A stretch of DNA of 6,323 bases from Methanobrevibacter sp. (GTDB taxonomy: Archaea; Methanobacteriota; Methanobacteria; Methanobacteriales; Methanobacteriaceae): contig JABUVA010000036.1 of NCBI GenBank assembly GCA_021442885.1, positions 24,338 through 30,660 on the forward strand, given 5' to 3'. Position numbers and translations under genes: made by a program. The notes under the pieces were generated by a model. The model was not told the DNA's origin. It ran no database searches and saw only the letters and a program-made list of their open reading frames with translations. Position 1 is the first letter of the stretch. Each line of letters begins with the position of its first letter. Shown one piece after another: positions 1 through 5,620 of the stretch.

Positions 1-725
1 TTATTCCATTAATTTTGCCTATTTTTATTATTATTGTATGGTATTTGGTAACTTCAGTTTTCCATTTATTCCCGGAATATGCGTTGCCAAGTCCTATTGA
101 TGTTTGTATATCAGCTGTTAAACTTATTGAATCTGGTCAGCTAATTAAAGATACTGTAGATACTTTATTCAAAGTATTTGTTGGTATGGCTATTGCTGCT
201 GTTGTTGCAATTCCTTTAGGAATTTTACTCGGTGCTTATAAACAACTTGAGAATATTTGTTCTTTTGTTATTAGTATTTTAAGACCAATACCTCCTATTG
301 CTTGGATTCCTTTCTCTATTCTTTGGTTTGGTATTGGAATTGTTCCTGCAGTATTTATTATTTTCATGGGGTGTGTTTTCCCTATTTTAATTTATACTAT
401 TGATGGTGTTAAAAGAACAGATAAAGTTTTAATTGAGGCTGCAAAGACTTTAGGTGCTAGTGATAGGGATGTTTTATCTAAGGTTATCTTACCTTCCTCT
501 TTACCTTATGTTATTTCTGGTCTTAAAGTTGGTGTTGGAATAGCTTTAATGTGTACAATTTCTGCTGAAATGATTGGTTCAAGTAGTGGTTTAGGTTATA
601 TGATTTTAACAGCTTCTAATTTATTTGATACTGGTATTACTGTTGTTGGAATGATTGTAATTGGAATTATTGGTTTGGTGTTAGATTATATATTTAAAAG
701 ATTCCAAAAGAATATATTCTGGTAG
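1..725 (+). CDS. ABC transporter permease, SsuC/TauC-like (5' truncated)
   Basis: This is an integral membrane permease of the nitrate/sulfonate/taurine ABC importer family. It would form the channel through which a small solute, delivered by an external binding protein, enters the cell. The frame is open to the left edge (first whole codon at base 3), so the start lies upstream; the TTG at base 15 is not a credible start because hydrophobic residues precede it. About 240 residues are present, nearly the full family length of roughly 250, so little is missing. Several hydrophobic segments are visible, the first at once (PIFIIIVWYLV). The ATPase-docking EAA loop, EAAKTLGASDRDVLSKVILP, spans bases 435-494, with the conserved Gly at 453-455. 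The ATPase gene follows in the same operon. The substrate cannot be read from sequence: sulfonate, taurine, nitrate or a thiamine pyrimidine precursor are all possible. Confidence 0.9.
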   Translation, partial: IPLILPIFIIIVWYLVTSVFHLFPEYALPSPIDVCISAVKLIESGQLIKDTVDTLFKVFVGMAIAAVVAIPLGILLGAYKQLENICSFVISILRPIPPIAWIPFSILWFGIGIVPAVFIIFMGCVFPILIYTIDGVKRTDKVLIEAAKTLGASDRDVLSKVILPSSLPYVISGLKVGVGIALMCTISAEMIGSSSGLGYMILTASNLFDTGITVVGMIVIGIIGLVLDYIFKRFQKNIFW

Positions 726-729
726 GAGG
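725..729 (+). promoter_or_regulatory. Ribosome binding site GGAGG of the ATPase gene
   Basis: GGAGG is complementary to the archaeal 16S rRNA 3' end and lies 7 bases before the ATG at 737. It overlaps the last base of the permease TAG stop codon, which suggests coupled translation of the two subunits. It also decides the start: a nearby ATG at 733 is in another frame and too close. Confidence 0.85.
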
Positions 730-736
730 ATTATGA

Positions 737-1483
737 ATGTCTATTGAAGTTAAAAATGTTTCTAAAACTTTTGAAAGTTATAAAAAAACATTAGATGTTT
801 TAAAGGATATTAATTTACATATTGATGATGGTAGGTTTGTTTGCTTTCTTGGTCCTTCTGGTTGTGGTAAAACAACTCTTTTACGTTTAATAGCAGGTTT
901 GGACACTCCTACTTCTGGTGAGGTTATTGCTAATGGGGAGGTTGTTAAAGAGCCTTCTGGTGATAGAGCTTTTATTTTTCAACAGTATTCACTTTTTCCT
1001 TGGTTAACTGTTATTGATAATGTAATGTTTGGACTTAATCTTAACAATAAATCTAAGGAAGAAAATCTTAAACGTGCTGAATCTTATCTTGAAAGTGTTG
1101 GGTTAATTGAATTTAGAGATGCTTATCCTCATGAGCTTTCTGGTGGGATGAAACAAAGGGTTGCTATTATTAGATCTCTTTTAAATTACGCTCCTATTTT
1201 AATAATGGATGAGCCTTTTTCTGCTTTAGATATGCATATTAGACATAAATTGCAAAAGCAATTAATTGGTGTTTGGAAAAAATTTGATAACACTATTCTT
1301 TTTGTTACTCATGATGTTGATGAAGCAGTATTTTTAGCTGATGATATTGTTATTATGGGTAAGAATCCTGGAACAGTTAATGAAGTATTTCATGTTGATT
1401 TAGAAAGACCTAGAAATAGGAAGTCTAAGGAATTTGTTGAAATTGAAGAGAAAGTTATTTCAAAATTAGATTCTTGGGACTAA
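737..1483 (+). CDS. ABC transporter ATP-binding protein, SsuB/TauB-like
   Basis: This is the cytoplasmic ATPase that powers the importer whose permease lies just upstream. The 248-residue length is usual for the nitrate/sulfonate/taurine family, and all nucleotide-binding motifs are present. Walker A is GPSGCGKT (residues 39-46), the Q-loop glutamine is Q82 in FQQYSLFPW, the signature is LSGGM (134-138), Walker B is ILIMDE (154-159), the D-loop is SALD (162-165) and the switch histidine is H192. PWLTVIDNV after the Q-loop is typical of this family (compare PWRTVLDNV). There is no C-terminal regulatory domain. The gene starts 11 bases after the permease stop, behind a strong ribosome binding site, and ends within a probable terminator. 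The binding-protein gene is presumably upstream of the window. The thiamine-pyrimidine kinase gene nearby, on the other strand, makes a thiamine precursor a conceivable substrate, but this is weak evidence. Confidence 0.93.
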   Translation: MSIEVKNVSKTFESYKKTLDVLKDINLHIDDGRFVCFLGPSGCGKTTLLRLIAGLDTPTSGEVIANGEVVKEPSGDRAFIFQQYSLFPWLTVIDNVMFGLNLNNKSKEENLKRAESYLESVGLIEFRDAYPHELSGGMKQRVAIIRSLLNYAPILIMDEPFSALDMHIRHKLQKQLIGVWKKFDNTILFVTHDVDEAVFLADDIVIMGKNPGTVNEVFHVDLERPRNRKSKEFVEIEEKVISKLDSWD

Positions 1484-1510
1484 ATATTGTAGTCCTACTC
1501 TTTTTTTATT
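1475..1510 (+). terminator. Hairpin plus T7 tract ending the ABC operon
   Basis: GGACTA (1477-1482) pairs perfectly with TAGTCC (1490-1495). A G·U and a U-A pair extend the stem outward, and the loop is 7 bases. Five bases after TAGTCC (three after the extended stem) comes TTTTTTT (1501-1507), then a second T-rich run. The TAA stop codon (1481-1483) lies in the 5' arm. Archaeal RNA polymerase stops mainly at T-tracts; the added stem is more bacterial in look and may instead protect or cap the transcript end. Confidence 0.6.
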
Positions 1511-1531
1511 TTTTAAAGATAATATTGTAGT
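1483..1531. repeat. 11-bp direct repeat AATATTGTAGT, two copies
   Basis: The same 11 bases occur at 1483-1493 and 1521-1531, 38 bp apart. The first copy overlaps the terminator hairpin and the second lies about 20 bp upstream of the TATA-like element of the next gene. The second copy could be a regulator half-site or the trace of a small duplication. The sequence shows only the repeat itself. Confidence 0.4.
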
Positions 1532-1550
1532 AAAATAGAACAAAATGTTT

Positions 1551-1558
1551 TTTAAATA
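1551..1558 (+). promoter_or_regulatory. TATA-like element TTTAAATA for the peptidase-like gene
   Basis: TTTAAATA is centred about 27 bases before the ATG at 1582. Archaeal transcription normally starts some 22-27 bases downstream of the TATA centre, which would put the start at or just before the ATG. That agrees with the lack of any GGAGG- or GGTG-like motif in the 30 bases before the gene, and suggests a leaderless mRNA. The surroundings are so AT-rich that a chance match is possible. Confidence 0.4.
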
Positions 1559-1581
1559 GGTTATTTATAATAATAATCATT

Positions 1582-2154
1582 ATGAAAACTACTTTAAACG
1601 ATTTCGATTTTTTTGGTAGAAATTTATCACTAGGACTTAAAAATGAGCTTTTATTCTCAAAAATTAGGAGAAATAAATATATTGAATTTAATCAAAATAA
1701 AATACCTTGTTTTGATAAATTGAATTTTGATAAAGATTGTATTTTAGTGCCTCTTTTAGATTATGATGATGTTTTATATATGATGAAAGACATTTTAGCT
1801 GAATTTGGTGTTTTAGTTTTTGAAACACAAGGTGTAGCTAGTGATGAATTTAATGGTTGTAGCTATTACTTTAATAAACTTCCTTTTATTCTTTTAAATG
1901 GTAATAATAGCTATGGTAAAAGGATTTCAAGTTTAATTAAAAGTATTGATTATTTACAACTTAAGAAAACAAAATTATTTAAAACAGATGAGGTTTTAGA
2001 ACTTGATGAATTTTTCATTGAGAAATTTTTCAAATATAATGGTTATCCTTACACTAATGTTATGTTAGATGCCTATGTTAAAAAAGAATTGTCTCATGAA
2101 GATATTATAAGAAATCTAAGAATGCCTTTAAGTGAGATTAGAAAATACATCTAA
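1582..2154 (+). CDS. Hypothetical protein, possible degenerate ImmA/IrrE-like (DUF955) domain
   Basis: This 190-residue soluble protein has no signal peptide or membrane segment. I do not recognise it with certainty. Residues 60-128 follow the layout of the ImmA/IrrE (M78) metallopeptidase domain: a helix then FGVLVFE (75-81), DEFNGCSYYFNKLPFILLN (88-106), then YGKRISSLIKSIDYLQL (111-127). In active members the last block reads roughly R-x-F-T-L-A-H-E-L-G-H-L. Here the expected HExxH is replaced by I119-K-S-I-D123, so zinc binding and proteolysis should be lost. The C-terminal part (140-190) is helical and charged, like the region after the active site in that family. No helix-turn-helix domain is fused. 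ATG 1582 is the first start after the in-frame stop at 1531. It stands alone, probably as a leaderless transcript. If the reading is right, it could be a regulatory or scaffold relic rather than an enzyme. Confidence 0.85.
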   Translation: MKTTLNDFDFFGRNLSLGLKNELLFSKIRRNKYIEFNQNKIPCFDKLNFDKDCILVPLLDYDDVLYMMKDILAEFGVLVFETQGVASDEFNGCSYYFNKLPFILLNGNNSYGKRISSLIKSIDYLQLKKTKLFKTDEVLELDEFFIEKFFKYNGYPYTNVMLDAYVKKELSHEDIIRNLRMPLSEIRKYI

Positions 2155-2163
2155 TCTCTTTTT
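2134..2163 (+). terminator. Perfect 8-bp hairpin plus T5 tract between convergent genes
   Basis: GAGATTAG (2134-2141) pairs perfectly with CTAATCTC (2151-2158) across a 9-base loop, followed at once by TTTTT (2159-2163), an A and more T. The stem carries three G-C pairs, notable in DNA this AT-rich. The TAA stop (2152-2154) is inside the 3' arm, and the T-tract runs into the last codon of thiD on the other strand. It looks like a bacterial-type intrinsic terminator for the plus-strand gene. On the minus strand the same hairpin has no T-tract after it. Confidence 0.65.
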
Positions 2164-2899
2164 ATATTTTTGGTATTAATGTTCCATAATTCCCATTTTT
2201 AATAGCTAAATAAGTATAATCTATAGCTTTTAATGTTGCATCTTTTAGTGTTTCTCCTTTTGCTAGATAGCTTGTTATAGCTGCTGAAAAGTTACATCCA
2301 CTTCCATGAAGGTTATTTGTTTTTAGAAGTTCTTGTTTTTTTAGAGTTATCTCATCAGAAATATTAATGATATTATTTCCTTTAAGATGGCCTCCAGTAA
2401 TTATATTATCACAATATTTACTTAATTTTAATGAAGCCTCTATTGCACTATCTTTATTAATAATTTCTATTCCAGTTAATTTAACTGCTTCAGATTTATT
2501 AGGTGTTGTAAAAATAGCTATTTTTAATAGTTTTTTTAAACTATCAATTAACTCATCTTTGTAAAGTTCACTTCCAGAAGTTGCAACCATAACAGGATCA
2601 ACAACACACTTTAAATTATAATCTTTAATTGCATTATAAACAACATCAACAACTTCACTAGAATAAAGCATACCAGTTTTAATATATTCAACATTATAGC
2701 TATCAAGAACAGCATCAATCTGCTCTTTAATATAGCTAGCTTCAATTGGTTCTATTGAAAAAACTTTATTTGGATTTTGAGCAGTTAATGCAGTAACAAC
2801 TCCAGTTCCATAAACTCCTAAAGCTTGAAAGGTTTTTAAATCTGCAAAAACACCTGCACCTGCTGATGGATCAACACCTGCAATACTCATTACAATCAT
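2162..2899 (-). CDS. thiD: Hydroxymethylpyrimidine kinase / phosphomethylpyrimidine kinase
   Basis: This ribokinase-fold enzyme phosphorylates 4-amino-5-hydroxymethyl-2-methylpyrimidine (HMP) twice, giving HMP diphosphate for thiamine phosphate synthesis. Family motifs are clear: SIAGVDPSAGAGVFADLKTF (5-24, substrate and phosphate loop), KTGML (74-78), DPVMVATSG (101-109), TPNKSEA (132-138), GGH (169-171) and the anion-hole/catalytic HGSGCNFSAAI (198-208), where C202 matches the conserved cysteine. The 245 residues make a stand-alone kinase slightly shorter than bacterial ThiD (about 265). The ThiN thiamine-phosphate synthase domain often fused to archaeal ThiD is absent. ATG 2899 is preferred over the second Met (residue 4) because AGAGG (2912-2908) is 8 bases upstream. 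It lies 4 bases after the cofC stop, so it is the last gene of the proS-cofC-thiD unit. No strong terminator follows; a T6 run at 2085-2080 (minus strand) is a candidate. Confidence 0.95.
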   Translation of the reverse strand: MIVMSIAGVDPSAGAGVFADLKTFQALGVYGTGVVTALTAQNPNKVFSIEPIEASYIKEQIDAVLDSYNVEYIKTGMLYSSEVVDVVYNAIKDYNLKCVVDPVMVATSGSELYKDELIDSLKKLLKIAIFTTPNKSEAVKLTGIEIINKDSAIEASLKLSKYCDNIITGGHLKGNNIINISDEITLKKQELLKTNNLHGSGCNFSAAITSYLAKGETLKDATLKAIDYTYLAIKNGNYGTLIPKI

Positions 2900-2903
2900 A
2901 AAA

Positions 2904-3575
2904 TTAGCCTCTAGTGACCTTTAATCGTTCATGGCCATGAATAGACTCAACATTAATTTTCAATTGTTTTAAATACTTTCTAGTATTTGTATTTTCACCA
3001 TGAACCATAATCTCCCCTAAATCTTCAGGAGTATTAACATCTAAAGCCATGAAAAATGAATCATGGACTTGTGGATTAAGTTTTTTACGACTAGCTGCAT
3101 TTACATGTTCTTTATAACTAAACTCTCCAAATCTTGTTCTAATAGATGATGGTTTTAAAATAATAGCATTAGTTCCCCCACCTTTAGATGGAACAATAAC
3201 AAAATCTAAAGATTTACTAGATTCAATTAAAAGATTTATATTAGTTTTACCAATTAAAGGAACATCTGATGGAATAATGATTACTTTTTTAGTTTTACCT
3301 TTACAATAATCCATAGCTTGTTTTAAAGCCTTATTTAAGTTAGAATTATCATTTTCAACTAAAGTATCTAGATTAATACTTTTAGCATAATTTAAAACAT
3401 CACTATCAGCACTAATAATAATGATTTTATCAACATGTTTTCTTAAAGAATCAGTAACATCTTTAAGCATTACTTTTAAAAGTTCTTCACGTTCTTCTTC
3501 ACTTAAAAAAGGAGAAAGACGGGTTTTAGCATCTTTAAACTTACTAACAGGTATAATTCCATAAATTTCATCCAT
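2904..3575 (-). CDS. cofC: 2-phospho-L-lactate guanylyltransferase (coenzyme F420 synthesis)
   Basis: CofC joins GTP with 2-phospho-L-lactate to give lactyl-2-diphospho-5'-guanosine, the donor that CofD uses to build F420, the deazaflavin hydride carrier of methanogenesis. The fold is that of a nucleotidyltransferase. Family signatures are IIPVSKFKDAKTRLSPFLS near the N-terminus (7-25), eeREELLKVMLKDV (27-40), the metal-binding SDVPLI (103-108), GGGTNAIILKP (132-142), FGEFSYKEHVNAA (149-161) and the C-terminal LDVNTPEDL (178-186). At 223 residues it matches methanogen CofC proteins of about 220 residues. The start at 3575 is supported by AGAGGG just upstream (3586-3581), which overlaps the proS stop; the gap between the genes is 9 bp. 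Co-transcription with proS and thiD is likely, with translation coupled to proS. Confidence 0.95.
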   Translation of the reverse strand: MDEIYGIIPVSKFKDAKTRLSPFLSEEEREELLKVMLKDVTDSLRKHVDKIIIISADSDVLNYAKSINLDTLVENDNSNLNKALKQAMDYCKGKTKKVIIIPSDVPLIGKTNINLLIESSKSLDFVIVPSKGGGTNAIILKPSSIRTRFGEFSYKEHVNAASRKKLNPQVHDSFFMALDVNTPEDLGEIMVHGENTNTRKYLKQLKINVESIHGHERLKVTRG

Positions 3576-3580
3576 AATAT

Positions 3581-3586
3581 CCCTCT
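3581..3586 (-). promoter_or_regulatory. Ribosome binding site AGAGGG of cofC
   Basis: On the minus strand AGAGGG ends 5 bases before the cofC ATG and shares bases with the proS TAG stop codon (3587-3585). A ribosome finishing proS would be placed at the cofC start, which is evidence for one transcript and coupled translation. Confidence 0.7.
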
Positions 3587-4994
3587 AATAAGTTTTAGCT
3601 ATTAATGCAACATATTTTGCATCTTCACCATCTTTAATACATTTAAGACCAGATTCTCCATCAAGCTCTTCATAAATTCCTAAAATATCATAACCAGTTT
3701 CTTCTTCAATTTGTTTTCCACAATCATCATCACCACACCAGTTAAATGAAACAACATAACCATCTTCAATTAATTTTGGAACTTCATTTAAATCTGCTGT
3801 AAACTTAACATGATCTTCAAGAAATGCCCATGATTTTGAATTTAAGTTTTTATCATACTTAGCTATTAAATTTAAAATATTATCTGCAAGTAAATCATCT
3901 AAATCAATTTCAACTTTCTCTAAATTGTCCCTACGCATAGCAATAGTAATATTATTTTCCAAATCTCTAGGGCCAAGTTCAAGTTTAATAGGAGTTCCTT
4001 TAAGCTCCCAATCATAAAACTTCTTACCAGGTCTAATATCTCTATCATCAATATTAACACGTAGTCCAACTGCTTCTAACTGTTCTTTAATATTTTCACA
4101 TTTATTTAATACATCTTCTTTACCTTTTTTAAATAAAATAGGGATGATTGTAACATGATTAGGTGAAACCATTGAAGGAAGAGATAAACCTTTCTCATCA
4201 CCATGACTAGCTATCATAGCAGCTACAACACGATCAGAAAGACCAGCACAAGTTTGATAAACATATTTATGTTCACCATCTTTATCTTCAAATGTAATAT
4301 CAAAAGTTTTAGCAAAAGTCTGACCAAGATTGTGAACAGTACCAATTTGTAAGGTCTTACCATCAGGCATTATAGTATCAAAAGCCATAGTATAATCAGC
4401 ACCAGGGAATGTATCCCATGAAGGCCTTTTACTAATTAAATAAGGAATTCCCAAATCATTAAAAAATTCTTTATAAAGCTTAATATAATCTTCAACCTGT
4501 TCATCAGCTTCTTTTTTAGTTGCATGAGCAGTATGGGCTTCTTTAAAAGTAGTAATCTCTCTAACTCTAATTAAAGGCCTAGTATGTTTTGTTTCATATC
4601 TAAAAGTATTTGCAATTTGATAATATTTAATAGGTAAATCAATATGTGATCTAATCCATAAGGAATACATAGGATAAATTGCAGTCTCACTAGTAGGTCT
4701 TAAAGCTAATTGTTCATTTAAATCTTTTTGACCACCTTTTGTAACCCAATACACCTCATCTTCAAATCCTTTAACATGGATTCCTTCTTTAGCTAGTTCT
4801 TTTTCAGGAACAAGCATTGGAAATAAAACTTCATCATTATCTTTATCTAATAATTCTTTTAATAACTCTAATGTATATTTTCTAATTTGAAATCCATATG
4901 GCATCCAAATAGCCATTCCTTTAATAGGATATCTTGAATCTGTAATATTTGCTTCTTCTAAAATATTATGGAACCATTCACTAAAATTTTCCAT
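3585..4994 (-). CDS. proS: Prolyl-tRNA synthetase, archaeal/eukaryotic type
   Basis: This class II synthetase charges tRNA-Pro with proline in the cytoplasm. At 469 residues, without the inserted editing domain of bacterial ProRS and with a C-terminal zinc-type domain, it is the archaeal/eukaryotic form. Visible parts are motif 1 around [13 protein letters not shown] (26-38), the proline-specific loop [10 protein letters not shown] (99-108), motif 2 [20 protein letters not shown] (131-150), and motif 3 within [20 protein letters not shown] (247-266). An anticodon-binding domain begins near [10 protein letters not shown] (277-286). The protein ends in AKTY, matching the family's conserved terminal tyrosine. 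The zinc module keeps C420, C425 and C452, but the usual fourth Cys (CxxC) is D455. ATG 4994 is preceded by GGTGAT (5003-4998), a full match to the 16S rRNA 3' end. It is the first gene of the proS-cofC-thiD unit. Confidence 0.97.
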   Translation of the reverse strand: MENFSEWFHNILEEANITDSRYPIKGMAIWMPYGFQIRKYTLELLKELLDKDNDEVLFPMLVPEKELAKEGIHVKGFEDEVYWVTKGGQKDLNEQLALRPTSETAIYPMYSLWIRSHIDLPIKYYQIANTFRYETKHTRPLIRVREITTFKEAHTAHATKKEADEQVEDYIKLYKEFFNDLGIPYLISKRPSWDTFPGADYTMAFDTIMPDGKTLQIGTVHNLGQTFAKTFDITFEDKDGEHKYVYQTCAGLSDRVVAAMIASHGDEKGLSLPSMVSPNHVTIIPILFKKGKEDVLNKCENIKEQLEAVGLRVNIDDRDIRPGKKFYDWELKGTPIKLELGPRDLENNITIAMRRDNLEKVEIDLDDLLADNILNLIAKYDKNLNSKSWAFLEDHVKFTADLNEVPKLIEDGYVVSFNWCGDDDCGKQIEEETGYDILGIYEELDGESGLKCIKDGEDAKYVALIAKTY

Positions 4995-4997
4995 TAA

Positions 4998-5003
4998 ATC
5001 ACC
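4998..5003 (-). promoter_or_regulatory. Ribosome binding site GGTGAT of proS
   Basis: On the minus strand GGTGAT ends 3 bases before the ATG at 4994. It is fully complementary to AUCACC at the archaeal 16S rRNA 3' end. The gap looks short because the match is to the 5'-proximal part of the anti-Shine-Dalgarno. It supports this start and implies a leader of at least about 15 bases. Confidence 0.55.
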
Positions 5004-5041
5004 ATCAATTATTTATATTAGGTTTAATCATTTTTAATATT

Positions 5042-5051
5042 TATTTTTAAA
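5042..5051 (-). promoter_or_regulatory. Possible TATA element of the proS-cofC-thiD unit
   Basis: On the minus strand TTTAAAAATA lies about 50 bases before the proS ATG. Start of transcription some 25 bases further on would leave a leader long enough to hold GGTGAT. A closer candidate, TAATATAAAT (5020-5011), would start the RNA inside the ribosome binding site or gene. The whole stretch is A/T, so the choice is weak. Confidence 0.25.
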
Positions 5052-5450
5052 ATTATTATTAATATTTATTATTTTTTAAGATGAAATACTTCAAAATCAA
5101 ATTAATAAATATTCAATTAGTCTAAATTCATAAAATTAGACGATTTTATTTTAAATTCCACATAATTTAACTCTTATTATAGCTATTGTGGTTTTTCACT
5201 ATTAAATTATAAACAAAGACAATATATGATCATTAGATTTTAAACACTTCATTAAATAAATTTTCACTAAACCCTATAATTTATAAACTATATAGTATAA
5301 TATATTATATTAAGTTAGTCTATTTTTTAGATTAGGTTAACTAACATATATAATATGTTTAATATGTATATATTTTCAAATCTTAAATTGATATATGGGC
5401 TTTTAATATGATTTAATGAATTACAATTCATCTAATGATGAGGGTCTGTA

Positions 5451-5458
5451 TTTATATG
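5451..5458 (+). promoter_or_regulatory. Possible TATA element TTTATATG of the adhesin-like gene
   Basis: TTTATATG resembles the archaeal TATA consensus. Starting about 25 bases downstream, the RNA would begin near 5480 and carry a leader of roughly 140 bases that includes a hairpin (5483-5506) and a palindrome (5536-5551). Other TATA-like runs, for example near 5290-5310 and 5345-5355, cannot be excluded. Confidence 0.25.
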
Positions 5459-5482
5459 TAAATTTAATTTAAAAATGTTATT

Positions 5483-5506
5483 TTTTAAGTTGATGTGAGC
5501 TTAAAA
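5483..5506 (+). other. Candidate leader hairpin
   Basis: TTTTAAG (5483-5489) pairs with CTTAAAA (5500-5506). A G·U and a U-A pair extend the stem inward, leaving the six-base loop GATGTG. If transcription starts near 5480 this would sit at the very 5' end of the adhesin mRNA. The stem is mostly A-U and a 7-bp arm is not rare at this composition. Confidence 0.3.
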
Positions 5507-5535
5507 TAGTTAATATTTTGGGTTTGTGTTAATTT

Positions 5536-5551
5536 GTTTTATTAATAAAAC
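5536..5551. promoter_or_regulatory. Perfect 16-bp palindrome GTTTTATTAATAAAAC
   Basis: The sequence equals its own reverse complement over 16 bases, with G and C closing the ends. It lies 69 bases before the adhesin ATG. A gapless palindrome of this length is the usual shape of a binding site for a dimeric regulator. No matching second site was found in the window. Confidence 0.35.
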
Positions 5552-5603
5552 TTAAACAAAATAATGGAGAAAATATTTTGAAAATAATTAAAATAATTTT
5601 GAT

Positions 5604-5609
5604 GGAGGT
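5604..5609 (+). promoter_or_regulatory. Ribosome binding site GGAGGT of the adhesin-like gene
   Basis: GGAGGT matches the archaeal 16S rRNA 3' end over six bases and stands 11 bases before the ATG at 5621. An in-frame TGA at 5600-5602 rules out any earlier start, so 5621 is well supported. Confidence 0.8.
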
Positions 5610-5620
5610 ATCCTTTAAAC

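Larger units (their letters stand above)
4995..5620. other. 626-bp AT-rich divergent intergenic region, no gene recognised
   Basis: This non-coding stretch separates proS (minus) from the adhesin-like gene (plus). I find no credible protein gene on either strand, no GC-rich island that would mark a tRNA or other stable RNA in such AT-rich DNA, and no CRISPR or transposon end. It holds short symmetries: GTCTAA/TTAGAC (5120-5125/5136-5141), the palindrome TATAATATATTATA (5296-5309), GTTAGT/ACTAAC (5314-5319/5340-5345), ATGAATT-AC-AATTCAT (5416-5431), TTTTAAG/CTTAAAA (5483-5489/5500-5506) and a perfect 16-bp palindrome (5536-5551). TTAGTCTA occurs twice (5117-5124 and 5315-5322). At this base composition several 6-7 bp arms are expected by chance. 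The part nearest the adhesin gene is slightly richer in G (bases 5395-5530) and is probably transcribed leader. Confidence 0.7.

Noticed and set aside
15..17. TTG as start codon of the permease
   Set aside because: The frame continues upstream to the window edge with hydrophobic residues typical of the first membrane segment, and no ribosome binding site precedes it.
2367..2564. 65-codon open frame on the plus strand
   Set aside because: It lies wholly antisense to thiD, whose motifs are intact, and has no ribosome binding site or recognisable protein features.
5120..5141. GTCTAA/TTAGAC hairpin in the proS-adhesin gap
   Set aside because: A 6-bp arm with a 10-base loop is expected several times by chance in a 600-bp region of this composition, and no T-tract or gene end is near.
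5282..5314. Run of TATA-rich sequence with the palindrome TATAATATATTATA
   Set aside because: Low-complexity A/T alternation makes such palindromes common; it cannot be told apart from background or assigned to a start site.
5434..5500. Possible archaeal C/D-box guide RNA (ATGATGA at 5434-5440, TGATGTGA at 5491-5498)
   Set aside because: C and C'-like boxes are present but no CTGA D box follows at the proper distance, so the C/D architecture fails.
5581..5598. Tandem AAAATAATT repeat
   Set aside because: Two copies of a 9-base A/T word in AT-rich leader DNA are too simple to interpret.
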